From: Nocardioides campestrisoli
GTDB taxonomy: Bacteria > Actinomycetota > Actinomycetes > Propionibacteriales > Nocardioidaceae
Assembly: GCF_013624435.2 (NCBI RefSeq)
Contig: NZ_CP061768.1
Span: forward strand, 1,642,001-1,706,000
Length of the DNA: 64,000 nucleotides
Reading direction: 5' to 3'
The notes beneath the pieces were generated by a model that worked only from the letters and a program-made list of their open reading frames with translations, was not told where the DNA came from and did no database searches. Below are positions 56,722 to 64,000 of the stretch, in pieces (the first letter of the stretch is position 1; every line of letters starts with the position of its first letter). A program made the translations under genes and the position numbers.

Positions 56722-58839
56722 TCAGATCAGGTAGAGCGTGACGGTGGAGCCCTTGGGCACCATGTCGCCGGTGTCCGGGTCGCTGTTGAGCACGAACCCC
56801 AGCCCGATGTACTGCCCGGACTCCTCGACCACCACCTCGAAGCCCAGTGCCTCGAGCTCCTCGGTCGCCGCCTCGACGCCCTTGGCCACCACCCGGGGCA
56901 TCTCCACCAGCTCGGGTCCGAGCGAGACCGTCAGCGTCACGGTGTCGCCGGCGTAGAGCGTCCCGCTCGCGGGGTCCTGGCTGATCACCGCGCCCTCGGG
57001 CACCGTGTCGCTGTGGACCTCCTCGCGGGACACGACCAGCTTCTTGCGCTCCAGCGCCTGCTGGGCCTTGTCGGCGCTGCGGCCGGTCCAGTCCGACACC
57101 TCGCGGGGCTTGCGGCCCTTGCTCACCACGACGTCGACGGCGGCGCCCGGCTTGAGCACCGTGCCGGCGGGCGGGTCGGTGGCGATCACCGTGCCCTCGG
57201 GCACGGTCTCGCTCCACCGGTCGACCCGGTCCCCGTAGTCCAGGTTGGTGCTCAGCAGGGTGTCCTGTGCCTCGTCCAGGGTGGCGCCGGCGACGGCCGG
57301 CACCTCGTAGCGCTCCGGCCCCTGGGAGATGGCCAGGGTGACGGTGCCGCCGTCCAGGACCCGGTCGCCCGGGGCGGGGTCGGTGGAGACGACCTGCCCG
57401 GGAGGCACGGTCTCGGAGAAGGCGGGGTCACCCACCTCGCCCTCGAGTCCGGCCGCCTCCAAGGCGGCCACGGCCTCGGCCTGGCTCATCCCCAGCACCC
57501 CGGGGGTGCTGGTCCAGCGGGCGTAGCCGAACCACCAGGCGCCTCCGCCGATCCCGGCCACCAGCAGCAGGGCGAGCACCAGCAGCAGGGGACCACGCCA
57601 GGAGCGCCTGGTCCGACCCGACGAGCCGCCGGCGGGCACGTCGGCCCGGGGGCTGGGCAGCCGGGGGATCGCGGGCGGCTCGGCACGCTCGGCGCCGTCC
57701 TCGGTCGACGACAGGGCGGAGGCGGCCACCGCCGGCACCGTGGCCGTGCCGCCGGCCGCGACCAGCGCCGTCGGGGGCAGCGTCTGGATCTGCCGGGTCT
57801 GGTTGACCTCGTCCTCGTCGACGAGGTCGACGAAGCCCTCGCGGTCCGCCTCTACCTCCACGTCCAGCGGGGTGACGACCGGCACCGGACGCAGGTCGGA
57901 CTCGAGCTCGGGGTCCTCGGTCACGCCGTCGCGCAGCGCCTGGGCCACCCGGTGCACCTGGTGCAGCAGGACCGAGGCGTCCGCGGGCCGCTGCCCGCGG
58001 TCGCGGGCCGTGGCCCGGGCGACCAGCGCGTCGACGTACGACGGGATCGACGGGACTCGTGCCGAGGGCGCCGGGACGTCCTCGTGCACGTGCTTGTAGG
58101 CCACCTGGATCGGGGACTCGCCCTCGTGCGGCTTGTGGCCGGTCAGCAGCTCGTAGAGGACGACGCCCGTGGCGTAGACGTCCGCGCGGGGGTCCGCCTG
58201 CCCCTGGACGACCAGCTCGGGGGCGAGGTAGGAGACGGTGCCGATGAGCACGCCGGTGGCGGTGTGCTGGGTGTCCGCGCTGACCGCCTTGGCGAGCCCG
58301 AAGTCGGCCACCTTGATGACCTGCTCCCCGGACTCCTGGTCGCCGATCAGCACGTTCTCCGGCTTGATGTCGCGGTGCACGAGGCCGGCGCGGTGGGCGG
58401 TGGCCAGGGCCGCCAGGACGGGCTCGACCAGGGCGAGCGCCCGCGCGGGCTTCAGCGGTGCCTCGGACCGGATCACGTCCCGCAGGGTGCGCCCCGGGAC
58501 GTACTCCATCGCCAGGTAGAGGGTCCCGTCGTCGTCGCCCTGGTCGTAGACCGACACCACGTGCGGGTGGGAGAGCTGCGCCGCGGCCCGGGCCTCCCGC
58601 ACGAAGCGGGCGGCGAACGCGTCGTCGTCGCCCATCCCGGCGTGCATGACCTTGATCGCCACGGTCCGGTCCAGCCGGGTGTCGAGGGCCTCGTAGACGC
58701 CGGCCATCCCGCCGCGCGCGATCCTGCGGTGGAGCCGGTAGCGGCCCTCCAGCAGGCGGCCGACCAGGGGGTCGGCGGTCGCCTGCGGGGCGCGCCGCGA
58801 GGCTCGCTCGTCTGGCTCCACGGGGACCTCCGACGTCAC
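56722..58839 (-). CDS. pknL: PASTA-domain Ser/Thr protein kinase, PknL type
   Basis: The 705-residue kinase has a cytoplasmic Hanks-type domain (about 20-300: GGMAGVYEALD, AIKVM, HRDIKPENVL near 153 and VADFGLAK near 179), a linker of about 100 residues and a membrane helix (about 414-436). Four external PASTA domains follow (441-705), ending VPKGSTVTLYLI. PASTA domains sense muropeptides or lipid II. Position beside an Rv2175c-like gene identifies it as PknL. GTG 58839 is preferred, with a TACGAT hexamer at 58864-58869 on its strand; GTG 58902 in the same frame would add 21 residues. Confidence 0.92.
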   Translation of the reverse strand: MTSEVPVEPDERASRRAPQATADPLVGRLLEGRYRLHRRIARGGMAGVYEALDTRLDRTVAIKVMHAGMGDDDAFAARFVREARAAAQLSHPHVVSVYDQGDDDGTLYLAMEYVPGRTLRDVIRSEAPLKPARALALVEPVLAALATAHRAGLVHRDIKPENVLIGDQESGEQVIKVADFGLAKAVSADTQHTATGVLIGTVSYLAPELVVQGQADPRADVYATGVVLYELLTGHKPHEGESPIQVAYKHVHEDVPAPSARVPSIPSYVDALVARATARDRGQRPADASVLLHQVHRVAQALRDGVTEDPELESDLRPVPVVTPLDVEVEADREGFVDLVDEDEVNQTRQIQTLPPTALVAAGGTATVPAVAASALSSTEDGAERAEPPAIPRLPSPRADVPAGGSSGRTRRSWRGPLLLVLALLLVAGIGGGAWWFGYARWTSTPGVLGMSQAEAVAALEAAGLEGEVGDPAFSETVPPGQVVSTDPAPGDRVLDGGTVTLAISQGPERYEVPAVAGATLDEAQDTLLSTNLDYGDRVDRWSETVPEGTVIATDPPAGTVLKPGAAVDVVVSKGRKPREVSDWTGRSADKAQQALERKKLVVSREEVHSDTVPEGAVISQDPASGTLYAGDTVTLTVSLGPELVEMPRVVAKGVEAATEELEALGFEVVVEESGQYIGLGFVLNSDPDTGDMVPKGSTVTLYLI

Positions 58840-58924
58840 TGCTGGGGAAGAGTGCGTGGCGCCATCGTACGGAGCCGACGCCTGCGGGGGTGGGTGGGCC
58901 ACCTACCGGCGTGGCGACGGGTGG

Positions 58925-58930
58925 CAGCAT
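58925..58930 (+). promoter_or_regulatory. -10 element of the Rv2175c-like gene
   Basis: CAGCAT ends seven bases before ATG 58938; the ATG at 58929 is partly inside it. Confidence 0.4.
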
Positions 58931-58937
58931 GGACCCC

Positions 58938-59309
58938 ATGAACGACGTACCGCTCGCTGACGCCGACCTCGACGCACTCGTCCCGGAGTGGGTGGACTGG
59001 GCCGGCGCGGCCAAGGCCCTGGGGGTCACGGTGAGCAGGATCCGGACGATGATCCGCGAGCACGAGCTGGCTGCGGCGGTGCCCCGTCCGGGTGCGGGTC
59101 AGCAGCTGCCGGCCGCCTTCTTCCAGGACGGCCTCGTGGTCAAGGGCCTGCCCGGCCTGCTGACCGTGCTGCACGACGGCGGGTACGACGACCGCGAGTG
59201 CATCGCCTGGCTCTTCACCGACCTCGACCTCCCGGGCCGGCCGATCGACGCGCTGCGGGAGAACCGGGGCTCGGAGGTCAAGCGCCGCGCCCAGGCGATG
59301 GCGTTCTGA
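58938..59309 (+). CDS. Rv2175c-family DNA-binding protein, PknL partner
   Basis: The 123-residue protein has a winged helix-turn-helix (about 18-50, WVDWAGAAKALGVTVSRIRTM) and the family C-terminal region VVKGLPGLLTVLHDGGY and RRAQAMAF. In M. tuberculosis Rv2175c is a PknL substrate phosphorylated on an N-terminal Thr. Here the first 16 residues (NDVPLADADLDALVPEW) have no Ser or Thr, so that site is missing. It is divergent from the kinase gene, as in mycobacteria. Confidence 0.87.
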   Translation: MNDVPLADADLDALVPEWVDWAGAAKALGVTVSRIRTMIREHELAAAVPRPGAGQQLPAAFFQDGLVVKGLPGLLTVLHDGGYDDRECIAWLFTDLDLPGRPIDALRENRGSEVKRRAQAMAF

Positions 59310-59360
59310 GGGACACCCGCCAGACGGTGCCGCTCGAGGGAGCGCGTGAGGCGGTGCCCG

Positions 59361-60464
59361 CTAGACGGTGCGCTGGGTGACCGCGGTCGCCAGCCCGCGC
59401 AGCACCTCGCGCGCGTGGTCGTCGAGGGCCGCGCCGTCGAGTGCGGTCAGGGCCTGGGTCACCAGCTCCTCGATCAGCGACTCGACCCGCTCCCTCGCCC
59501 CGGCGGCGTCCATCAGCGACCGCAGGTGGCGGACGTCCGCCTCCTCCAGCGGGGTGCCGAGCGCCCGGTCGAGCTCCTCGGCTCCCGGGCCGCCGGCGGC
59601 CAGGGCCAGCGCGACCAGCACCGTGCGCTTGCCCTCCACCAGGTCGTCGCCCGCAGGCTTGCCGGTCACCTCGGGGTCGCCGTAGACGCCGAGCAGGTCG
59701 TCGCGGAGCTGGAACGCCTCGCCCAGCGGGAGCCCGAACGAGGTGAGCTGGGCCAGCACGCCCGGGCTCCCTCCGGCCAGCGCCGCACCCACGTGCAGCG
59801 GCCGCTCCACGGAGTACTTGGCCGACTTGTAGCGCAGCACCGTCATCGCCGTCGCCTCGTCGGCGTGCGCGCGCGCCTGGACCGAGACGTCGAGGAACTG
59901 ACCCGCGATCACCTCCGAGCGGCACAGGTCGAGCACGTCCAGGGCGGGCGCCACCTCGGCCAGCGGCAGTCCGCAGCGGCGCAGCAGCTCGTCCGACCAG
60001 GACAGCAGCAGGTCGCCGAGGAGCACGGCCGCGGCCTCGCCGTACTGCTCGGGGTCGCCGCGCCAGCCCTGCGCCCGGTGCTCGGCCTCGAACCCGCGGT
60101 GCGTGGACGGCCGGCCCCGACGGGTGTCGGAGGCGTCCATCAGGTCGTCGTGCACCAGCGCGCTGGCGTGCAGCAGCTCGAGCGAGGCACAGGCCCGGGC
60201 GAGCGCACGCTCGTCCACCCCGTCGGGGCGCACCGCGCGGTAGCCCCACCAGCAGAAGGCCGCCCGGAACCGCTTGCCGCCCTGGGTCGCGGCCCGCGCC
60301 TCGGTGAGCAACCGGACGGCGTCCGGGCCCAGCGGGCGCAGCCGGGTCTCCTGGCCGGAGAGGAACTCGTCGAGCTCGCTCTGCACGGCGGCGCGGAACG
60401 CGGAGCCGTCCCAGGTCGTGGCGCTGGGATCCGAGGGACGGGACGAGGCGGAGGGGGCAGGCAC
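59361..60464 (-). CDS. idsA: Polyprenyl (geranylgeranyl-type) diphosphate synthase IdsA
   Basis: The 367-residue trans-prenyltransferase elongates allylic diphosphates with isopentenyl diphosphate. The first aspartate-rich motif is VHDDLMDASDTRRGRPS (Asp106, Asp107, Asp110) and the second is FQLRDDLLGVYGD near 251-263. GGKRFRAAF is the basic diphosphate region. Product length cannot be read reliably. It corresponds to Rv2173 (IdsA2). GTG 60464 is set by TAGTCT six bases upstream; metF diverges 63 bases away. Confidence 0.92.
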   Translation of the reverse strand: MPAPSASSRPSDPSATTWDGSAFRAAVQSELDEFLSGQETRLRPLGPDAVRLLTEARAATQGGKRFRAAFCWWGYRAVRPDGVDERALARACASLELLHASALVHDDLMDASDTRRGRPSTHRGFEAEHRAQGWRGDPEQYGEAAAVLLGDLLLSWSDELLRRCGLPLAEVAPALDVLDLCRSEVIAGQFLDVSVQARAHADEATAMTVLRYKSAKYSVERPLHVGAALAGGSPGVLAQLTSFGLPLGEAFQLRDDLLGVYGDPEVTGKPAGDDLVEGKRTVLVALALAAGGPGAEELDRALGTPLEEADVRHLRSLMDAAGARERVESLIEELVTQALTALDGAALDDHAREVLRGLATAVTQRTV

Positions 60465-60470
60465 CTGGCC

Positions 60471-60476
60471 AGACTA
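60471..60476 (-). promoter_or_regulatory. -10 element of idsA
   Basis: TAGTCT on the minus strand ends six bases before GTG 60464. Confidence 0.55.
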
Positions 60477-60514
60477 GCCAGTGGACGGTCGGTCCCGGGC
60501 GCGTGGCCCGAGCC

Positions 60515-60520
60515 TAGGAT
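60515..60520 (+). promoter_or_regulatory. -10 element of metF
   Basis: TAGGAT ends seven bases before ATG 60528. Confidence 0.55.
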
Positions 60521-60527
60521 CGCCGGC

Positions 60528-61421
60528 ATGAGCCCTGCGCGCCCGGCCCGGATCGGTGAGCTCCTGGGCGACGGCCGCCGGAGCTTCTCCTTCGAGTTCT
60601 TCCCGCCCAAGGACGGGGAGGGGGAGCGGGTGCTGTGGCGCTCGATCAGCGAGCTCGAGCCGTTGCACCCGACGTTCGTCTCGGTCACCTACGGCGCCGG
60701 CGGCTCCACCCGCGACCGCACGGTGGCGATCACCGGCCGGATCGCTCGGGAGACCTCGCTGCTGCCGATGGCGCACCTGACCTGCGTGGGTCACACCCGG
60801 GCCGAGATCACCGCCATCCTCGAGGAGCTGGGCGACGCGGGCGTGCGCAACGTGCTCGCCCTGCGCGGCGACCCGCCCACCGGCCCCGGGACGGCGTGGG
60901 TCCAGACCGAGGGCGGTCTGCGCTACGCCAGCGAGCTCGTGGCGCAGGTCCGCGCCGAGCACGAGGACCTGTGCGTCGGCGTGGCCGCGTTCCCCGAGGG
61001 GCACCGCGACGCGGAGAGCCTCGAGGCCGACGCGCGGGTGCTCCGCGCCAAGTACGACGCGGGCGCGGAGTTCGCCGTCACGGACATGGTGCTGCGCGCC
61101 TCGGACTACTTCGGTCTCGTGCAGCGCGCCCGTGACCTGGGCGTCGACTTCCCGATCATCCCCGGCATCATGCCGATCCTGAACCTCGCCTCCATGCGAC
61201 GGATGGTGGAGATGTCGGGTCGGGACATGCCGGCGGAGGTGGAGGAGCGGATCCGCCCGCTCGCCGACGACCCGGCCGCGGTCCGCGCCGAAGGGGTCCG
61301 GATCGCCACCGAGCTGTGCGAGGAGCTGCTCGCCGGCGGGGCGCCCGGCCTGCACTTCTACACGCTGAACCGGTCGCGGGCGACGCGGGAGATCTGGGAG
61401 GCCCTGAGCCTGCGGGTCTGA
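60528..61421 (+). CDS. metF: Methylenetetrahydrofolate reductase
   Basis: The 297-residue flavoprotein TIM barrel makes 5-methyl-tetrahydrofolate for methionine synthesis. FSFEFFPPKDGEGE holds the catalytic Glu, FVSVTYGAGGSTRDRT and HLTCVGHTRAEI follow, VLALRGDPP is the folate-site Asp segment and GLHFYTLNRS closes the fold. It corresponds to Rv2172c. ATG 60528 is set by the upstream -10; long open sequence upstream of it is antisense to idsA. It converges on the FAD-oxidoreductase gene across a short repeat. Confidence 0.94.
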   Translation: MSPARPARIGELLGDGRRSFSFEFFPPKDGEGERVLWRSISELEPLHPTFVSVTYGAGGSTRDRTVAITGRIARETSLLPMAHLTCVGHTRAEITAILEELGDAGVRNVLALRGDPPTGPGTAWVQTEGGLRYASELVAQVRAEHEDLCVGVAAFPEGHRDAESLEADARVLRAKYDAGAEFAVTDMVLRASDYFGLVQRARDLGVDFPIIPGIMPILNLASMRRMVEMSGRDMPAEVEERIRPLADDPAAVRAEGVRIATELCEELLAGGAPGLHFYTLNRSRATREIWEALSLRV

Positions 61422-61425
61422 CCCA

Positions 61426-61470
61426 GCGTCAGGCCTGCGTCTGGCCCTGCGTCTGGCCTGCGTCAGGCCC
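61426..61470. repeat. Four short tandem units between metF and the FAD-oxidoreductase gene
   Basis: Four 11-12-base units (GCGTCAGGCCT, GCGTCTGGCCCT, GCGTCTGGCCT, GCGTCAGGCCC) run between the convergent genes. The last pair forms GGCCTG-CGT-CAGGCC, a 6-bp stem that may help termination. The final unit overlaps the end of the minus-strand gene. Confidence 0.6.
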
Positions 61471-62761
61471 GGCCGATCGCCTGCGCCACGAGCGCGGCGG
61501 AGAGCCCCACGAAGGGGATCCCCGAGCCGGGGGTCGCGTGCGAGCCGGCTGCGTAGACACCGGGCACCGGTGTCGTCGGGCCCAGGCGGCGGCGGACGGT
61601 GCCGCGGCCATGCCACCGCACGCCGAGCGGCGAGCCGCCCCACTGCGCGCTCAGCTGGGCCGGGGTGCGCTCCACCCGCTCCACCACGCACGCGCGGACG
61701 TCGAGACCGCGCCGCGCCATCGTCTCCAGCACGTCCTCGGACGTCCTGCCCCGGTACGCCACCGTCCAGGACGCCCCACCGTCGGGGGCGGTCCCGCCCG
61801 GGTGCACCGAGAGGTCGGGTGCCCCGTGCAGCACCACCTCGCAGTCGAGCGTGGGCACCTCGCCGCGCAGTCCGAGGTGCACCAGGGACGGCGGGGTGGT
61901 GCTCCGGGTCCGGCGCACGTGCCTGGCCAGGGTCGGGAGCCTGGTCGGGTCGACGGCGCACACCACGGCGTCGGCGTCCAGCTCCCCGGCGGAGGTGGAG
62001 AGTGCCGCGGCCCGTCCGGAGCGGACCACCACGTCGTGCGCGGAGGTGCCGGTGAGCACCTCGACCTTGCGGGTGGCCAGCCGTCGGGCCAGGGCCTCCC
62101 CGACCTGGGCCATCCCCCCGGGGACGGTCCAGGCGCCGAACTTCTGCTCCACGTAGGAGACGGTGCCGAGCCAGGCCGGGACGCGGGCCGGGTCGTGGCC
62201 GTCGACGGTGAAGGGGTGGGCGGCGACCTGCTGGAGCCGCTGCTCGCCCAGCGCCTCGCGCAGGCGCGAGCGCAGGGTCTGCCGGCTGGCCAGCCGCCGG
62301 ACGGCGCCGGGGTCGGCCAGGCCCGGGTCCCAGGGCCGCTCGAGGTAGTCGCGGCGCAGCAGCTCCCAGTCCTGGCCCAGGGCGTCGACGTACGACGTCC
62401 AGCGGTCGCCGAGGCCGGGGGCCAGCTCCTCGAAGGCTGATCGCTGGGCCGCTCGCGACCCCGCGGGAAGCCGCAGCGTGCTGCCGTCGGCGAAGCGGTG
62501 CTCACGGATCGCCGCGAGCGGGACGAGCTCGAGCTCGCGCTCCAGCGGACGCCCCGACTTGCGGAACAGGTCCCGGAGCACGGCGGGCAGCAGCGTCTTG
62601 GTGGGGCCGGCGTCCCAGGTGTGGTCGCCGGCGCGGACCGTGCCGAGGGCGCCGCCGAGGTCCGCGGACCGCTCGACCAGGACCACCTCGTGACCGAGCT
62701 TGGCGAGCCTGGCCGCGCTGGCCATGCCGCCGAGACCGCCTCCGACCACCACGACGCGCAT
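61463..62761 (-). CDS. Phytoene desaturase-like FAD-dependent oxidoreductase
   Basis: The 432-residue protein has an N-terminal dinucleotide-binding site VVVVGGGLGGMASAARLA and LVERSADLGGALGTV. The C-terminal FAD segment PVPGVYAAGSHATPGSGIPFVGLSAALVA is as in CrtI-type desaturases and amine-oxidase-like enzymes. The carotenoid link is plausible given idsA nearby, but no other crt genes are in the window, so the substrate is uncertain. ATG 62761 is set by TAGCCT seven bases upstream. The gene ends in a tandem repeat. Confidence 0.85.
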   Translation of the reverse strand: MRVVVVGGGLGGMASAARLAKLGHEVVLVERSADLGGALGTVRAGDHTWDAGPTKTLLPAVLRDLFRKSGRPLERELELVPLAAIREHRFADGSTLRLPAGSRAAQRSAFEELAPGLGDRWTSYVDALGQDWELLRRDYLERPWDPGLADPGAVRRLASRQTLRSRLREALGEQRLQQVAAHPFTVDGHDPARVPAWLGTVSYVEQKFGAWTVPGGMAQVGEALARRLATRKVEVLTGTSAHDVVVRSGRAAALSTSAGELDADAVVCAVDPTRLPTLARHVRRTRSTTPPSLVHLGLRGEVPTLDCEVVLHGAPDLSVHPGGTAPDGGASWTVAYRGRTSEDVLETMARRGLDVRACVVERVERTPAQLSAQWGGSPLGVRWHGRGTVRRRLGPTTPVPGVYAAGSHATPGSGIPFVGLSAALVAQAIGRA

Positions 62762-62768
62762 GGGTGGG

Positions 62769-62774
62769 AGGCTA
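62769..62774 (-). promoter_or_regulatory. -10 element of the FAD-oxidoreductase gene
   Basis: TAGCCT on the minus strand ends seven bases before ATG 62761. It falls within the last codons of the ArsC-like gene. Confidence 0.5.
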
Positions 62775-63161
62775 GCTCTCCGGGTGCGCCGACCGTGCGT
62801 CAGCCCGGGCCTGGGCCGTGACCACCTGGGCCAGGGACTCCGGGTCGCGGCCCACCACGGTGGTGCCGTCCGCGGCCGTGAGGATCGGTCGCTGGATCGC
62901 CCGGGGGTGGGTGGCGAGCGCGACCAGCCACTCGTGCCGGTGCTCGGGGTCCCGGGGGAGGTCCAGGCCGTCCTCGCGGGCCTCCTTCGGGCGGGCCAGG
63001 TCCCACGGCTCGACGCCGAGCCTGGTCACCACCTCTCCGAGCTCCTCGGGGGTGGGCGGCTGCTCCAGGTAGCGGCGCACGATGTAGCCGACGCCGGCCT
63101 CGTCGAGCGTCGCCGCCGCCGTCCGGCACTTGCTGCAGGCGGGGTTGAGCCAGATCTCCAT
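62772..63161 (-). CDS. ArsC/Spx-family thioredoxin-fold protein
   Basis: The 129-residue protein has the ArsC/Spx thioredoxin-like fold: MEIWLNPACSKCRTA with Cys9 and Cys12, then RRYLEQPPTPEELGEVV and ATHPRAIQRPILTAADG. The Arg of the RP loop (QRP) matches the arsenate-binding site, so arsenate reductase activity is possible, but no other ars gene is nearby. It may also serve another redox role. ATG 63161 overlaps the upstream stop by one base (TGATG). Confidence 0.85.
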   Translation of the reverse strand: MEIWLNPACSKCRTAAATLDEAGVGYIVRRYLEQPPTPEELGEVVTRLGVEPWDLARPKEAREDGLDLPRDPEHRHEWLVALATHPRAIQRPILTAADGTTVVGRDPESLAQVVTAQARADARSAHPES

Positions 63162-63634
63162 CAGTCGACCTCGATCTCCCGGGCACCGGTCATCGCGACC
63201 AGCTCCTCGTAGGTGGTGGAGTAGACGGCGGAGGGGTGGCCCGCGGCCGCCCAGAGCGTGTCGTGGCGGCGCATCCAGGTGTCCACGAAGGTGGGTACCG
63301 GGGCCGGGTGGCCCAGCGGCGAGACGCCGCCGATCACCTGGCCCGTGTGCCGCCGGACGAAGTCGGGGGTGGCGCGGACCAGGCGGGGCACGCCGATCCG
63401 GGCGGCGGTGGCGTCCACGTCGACCCGGTGCGCGCCGGAGGTCAGGACGAGGACGGGCTCGCCGTCGGCGTCGAAGAGCAGGCTGTTGGCGATCGCTCCC
63501 ACCACGCAGCCCAGGGCGGCCGCGGCGAGTGCTGCGGTGTGGGCCGAGTCGGGGAGCACGACCACCTCGCCGGTACCGTTGCGCCGCGCGTGCTCGTCGC
63601 GGAACGCCGTGATCGATGCGTGCTCGGTCGCCAT
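63161..63634 (-). CDS. YbaK/EbsC-family aminoacyl-tRNA deacylase
   Basis: The 157-residue protein has the YbaK fold that hydrolyses mischarged tRNA, usually Cys-tRNA(Pro). VGAIANSLLF with GEPVLVLTSGAHRVD, GVSPLGHPAPVPTFVD and LWAAAGHPSAVYSTTYEEL are typical. Substrate specificity is not certain. ATG 63634 is set by TAGGGT six bases upstream. The stop overlaps the ArsC-like start by one base, so the two are coupled. Confidence 0.87.
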   Translation of the reverse strand: MATEHASITAFRDEHARRNGTGEVVVLPDSAHTAALAAAALGCVVGAIANSLLFDADGEPVLVLTSGAHRVDVDATAARIGVPRLVRATPDFVRRHTGQVIGGVSPLGHPAPVPTFVDTWMRRHDTLWAAAGHPSAVYSTTYEELVAMTGAREIEVD

Positions 63635-63640
63635 GGTGCG

Positions 63641-63646
63641 ACCCTA
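63641..63646 (-). promoter_or_regulatory. -10 element of the YbaK-ArsC operon
   Basis: TAGGGT on the minus strand ends six bases before ATG 63634. Confidence 0.55.
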
Positions 63647-63723
63647 GCCACGTGCCCTGCCCGACGCCGACCTGCGGGTGGGGCGAAGTCATCGACCTGC
63701 CAGGTCACGACCCCAGGAGTCCC

Positions 63724-64000
63724 ATGACCGTCCGCCCGCTCTCGGTGATCCTCGCCACCCGTGTCGCACTCGCCCTGGTGGTGGTGGCGGGGGTGACCAC
63801 CGTGCTGACCTGGTGGCGTGAGCAGGACCTGCTCAACTCGTGGGCCGAGGGCAACGCCGGCGCCCGGCGGATCCTGCGCGACGGCGGCCTGGAGGCGGTC
63901 GAGGCGAGCCTGGCGGTGCCGGCCTTCGTGCCGGTGGCGGTGACCTCGTTCGTCGTCTTCACGATGCTGGTGGGCGTGCTGCTCGCGTTCTTCGTGGAGG
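63724..64000 (+). CDS. Membrane protein, 3' end cut by window edge
   Basis: An open frame begins at ATG 63724 after AGGAG and runs to the end of the window without a stop (92 residues visible). It shows a hydrophobic helix at about 8-30, a polar loop with WWREQDLLNSW and a second helix near 68-90. It could be a small membrane protein or the start of a larger one. No family is recognised. Confidence 0.65.
   Translation, partial: MTVRPLSVILATRVALALVVVAGVTTVLTWWREQDLLNSWAEGNAGARRILRDGGLEAVEASLAVPAFVPVAVTSFVVFTMLVGVLLAFFVE

Noticed and set aside
1-64000. Mobile elements, phage, CRISPR or toxin-antitoxin systems
   Set aside because: No transposase, integrase, cas gene, spacer array or long direct repeat pair was seen, so the two inserted blocks have no visible transfer machinery.

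Overview
The window is 64 kb of very GC-rich DNA (roughly 70%) from an actinobacterium. The best guess is the Nocardioidaceae (Nocardioides-like). This rests on codon usage, on an actinobacterial cytochrome bcc module with a diheme QcrC, and on many leaderless genes. No rRNA, tRNA, CRISPR array, insertion sequence or phage gene was found. Genes are packed tightly and no gene-free stretch exceeds about 200 bases.

The backbone keeps the gene order of the Mycobacterium tuberculosis Rv2196 to Rv2172c block, recalled from general knowledge. It runs: ctaE-qcrCAB (1.3-5.7 kb), trpD (7.2 kb), DEDD/GIY-YIG nuclease and NlpC/P60 hydrolase (19-22 kb), fadD15 (33-34.8 kb), SRPBCC and ArsA-like ATPase (34.9-36.5 kb), PlsC acyltransferase (40.5 kb), class II DAHP synthase (51.3 kb), PknL-type kinase with its Rv2175c-like partner (56.7-59.3 kb), idsA (59.4 kb) and metF (60.5 kb).

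Two accessory blocks interrupt that order. Block A (8.3-18.7 kb) holds a 1,484-residue secreted multi-repeat protein and five surface-glycan genes: two multi-membrane GT-C-like proteins, two family 2 glycosyltransferases and a sugar epimerase. Block B (23.5-32.8 kb) is a Tad/Flp pilus locus: RcpC/CpaB, CpaE, CpaF, a TadB fused to a secreted von Willebrand A domain, TadC, a histidine kinase/response regulator pair joined to the operon by overlapping stop and start codons, and two Flp pilins with an RNA hairpin between them.

The rest is central metabolism and regulation: glycerol kinase with a DUF1028 protein, a phosphofructokinase with pyrophosphate-type signatures, an amino-acid permease, two unrelated DAHP synthases around a threonine aldolase, endonuclease IV, a MacS-type sensor kinase/regulator pair separated by a flavin-reductase-like gene, and small redox and editing enzymes near the right edge.

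At least twenty genes have a -10-like hexamer (TANNNT or CANNNT) ending six or seven bases before the start codon, with no ribosome-binding site. That is the layout of leaderless transcription. I used it to choose several starts. Two divergent leaderless genes at 45.0 kb have -10 elements that overlap by two bases.
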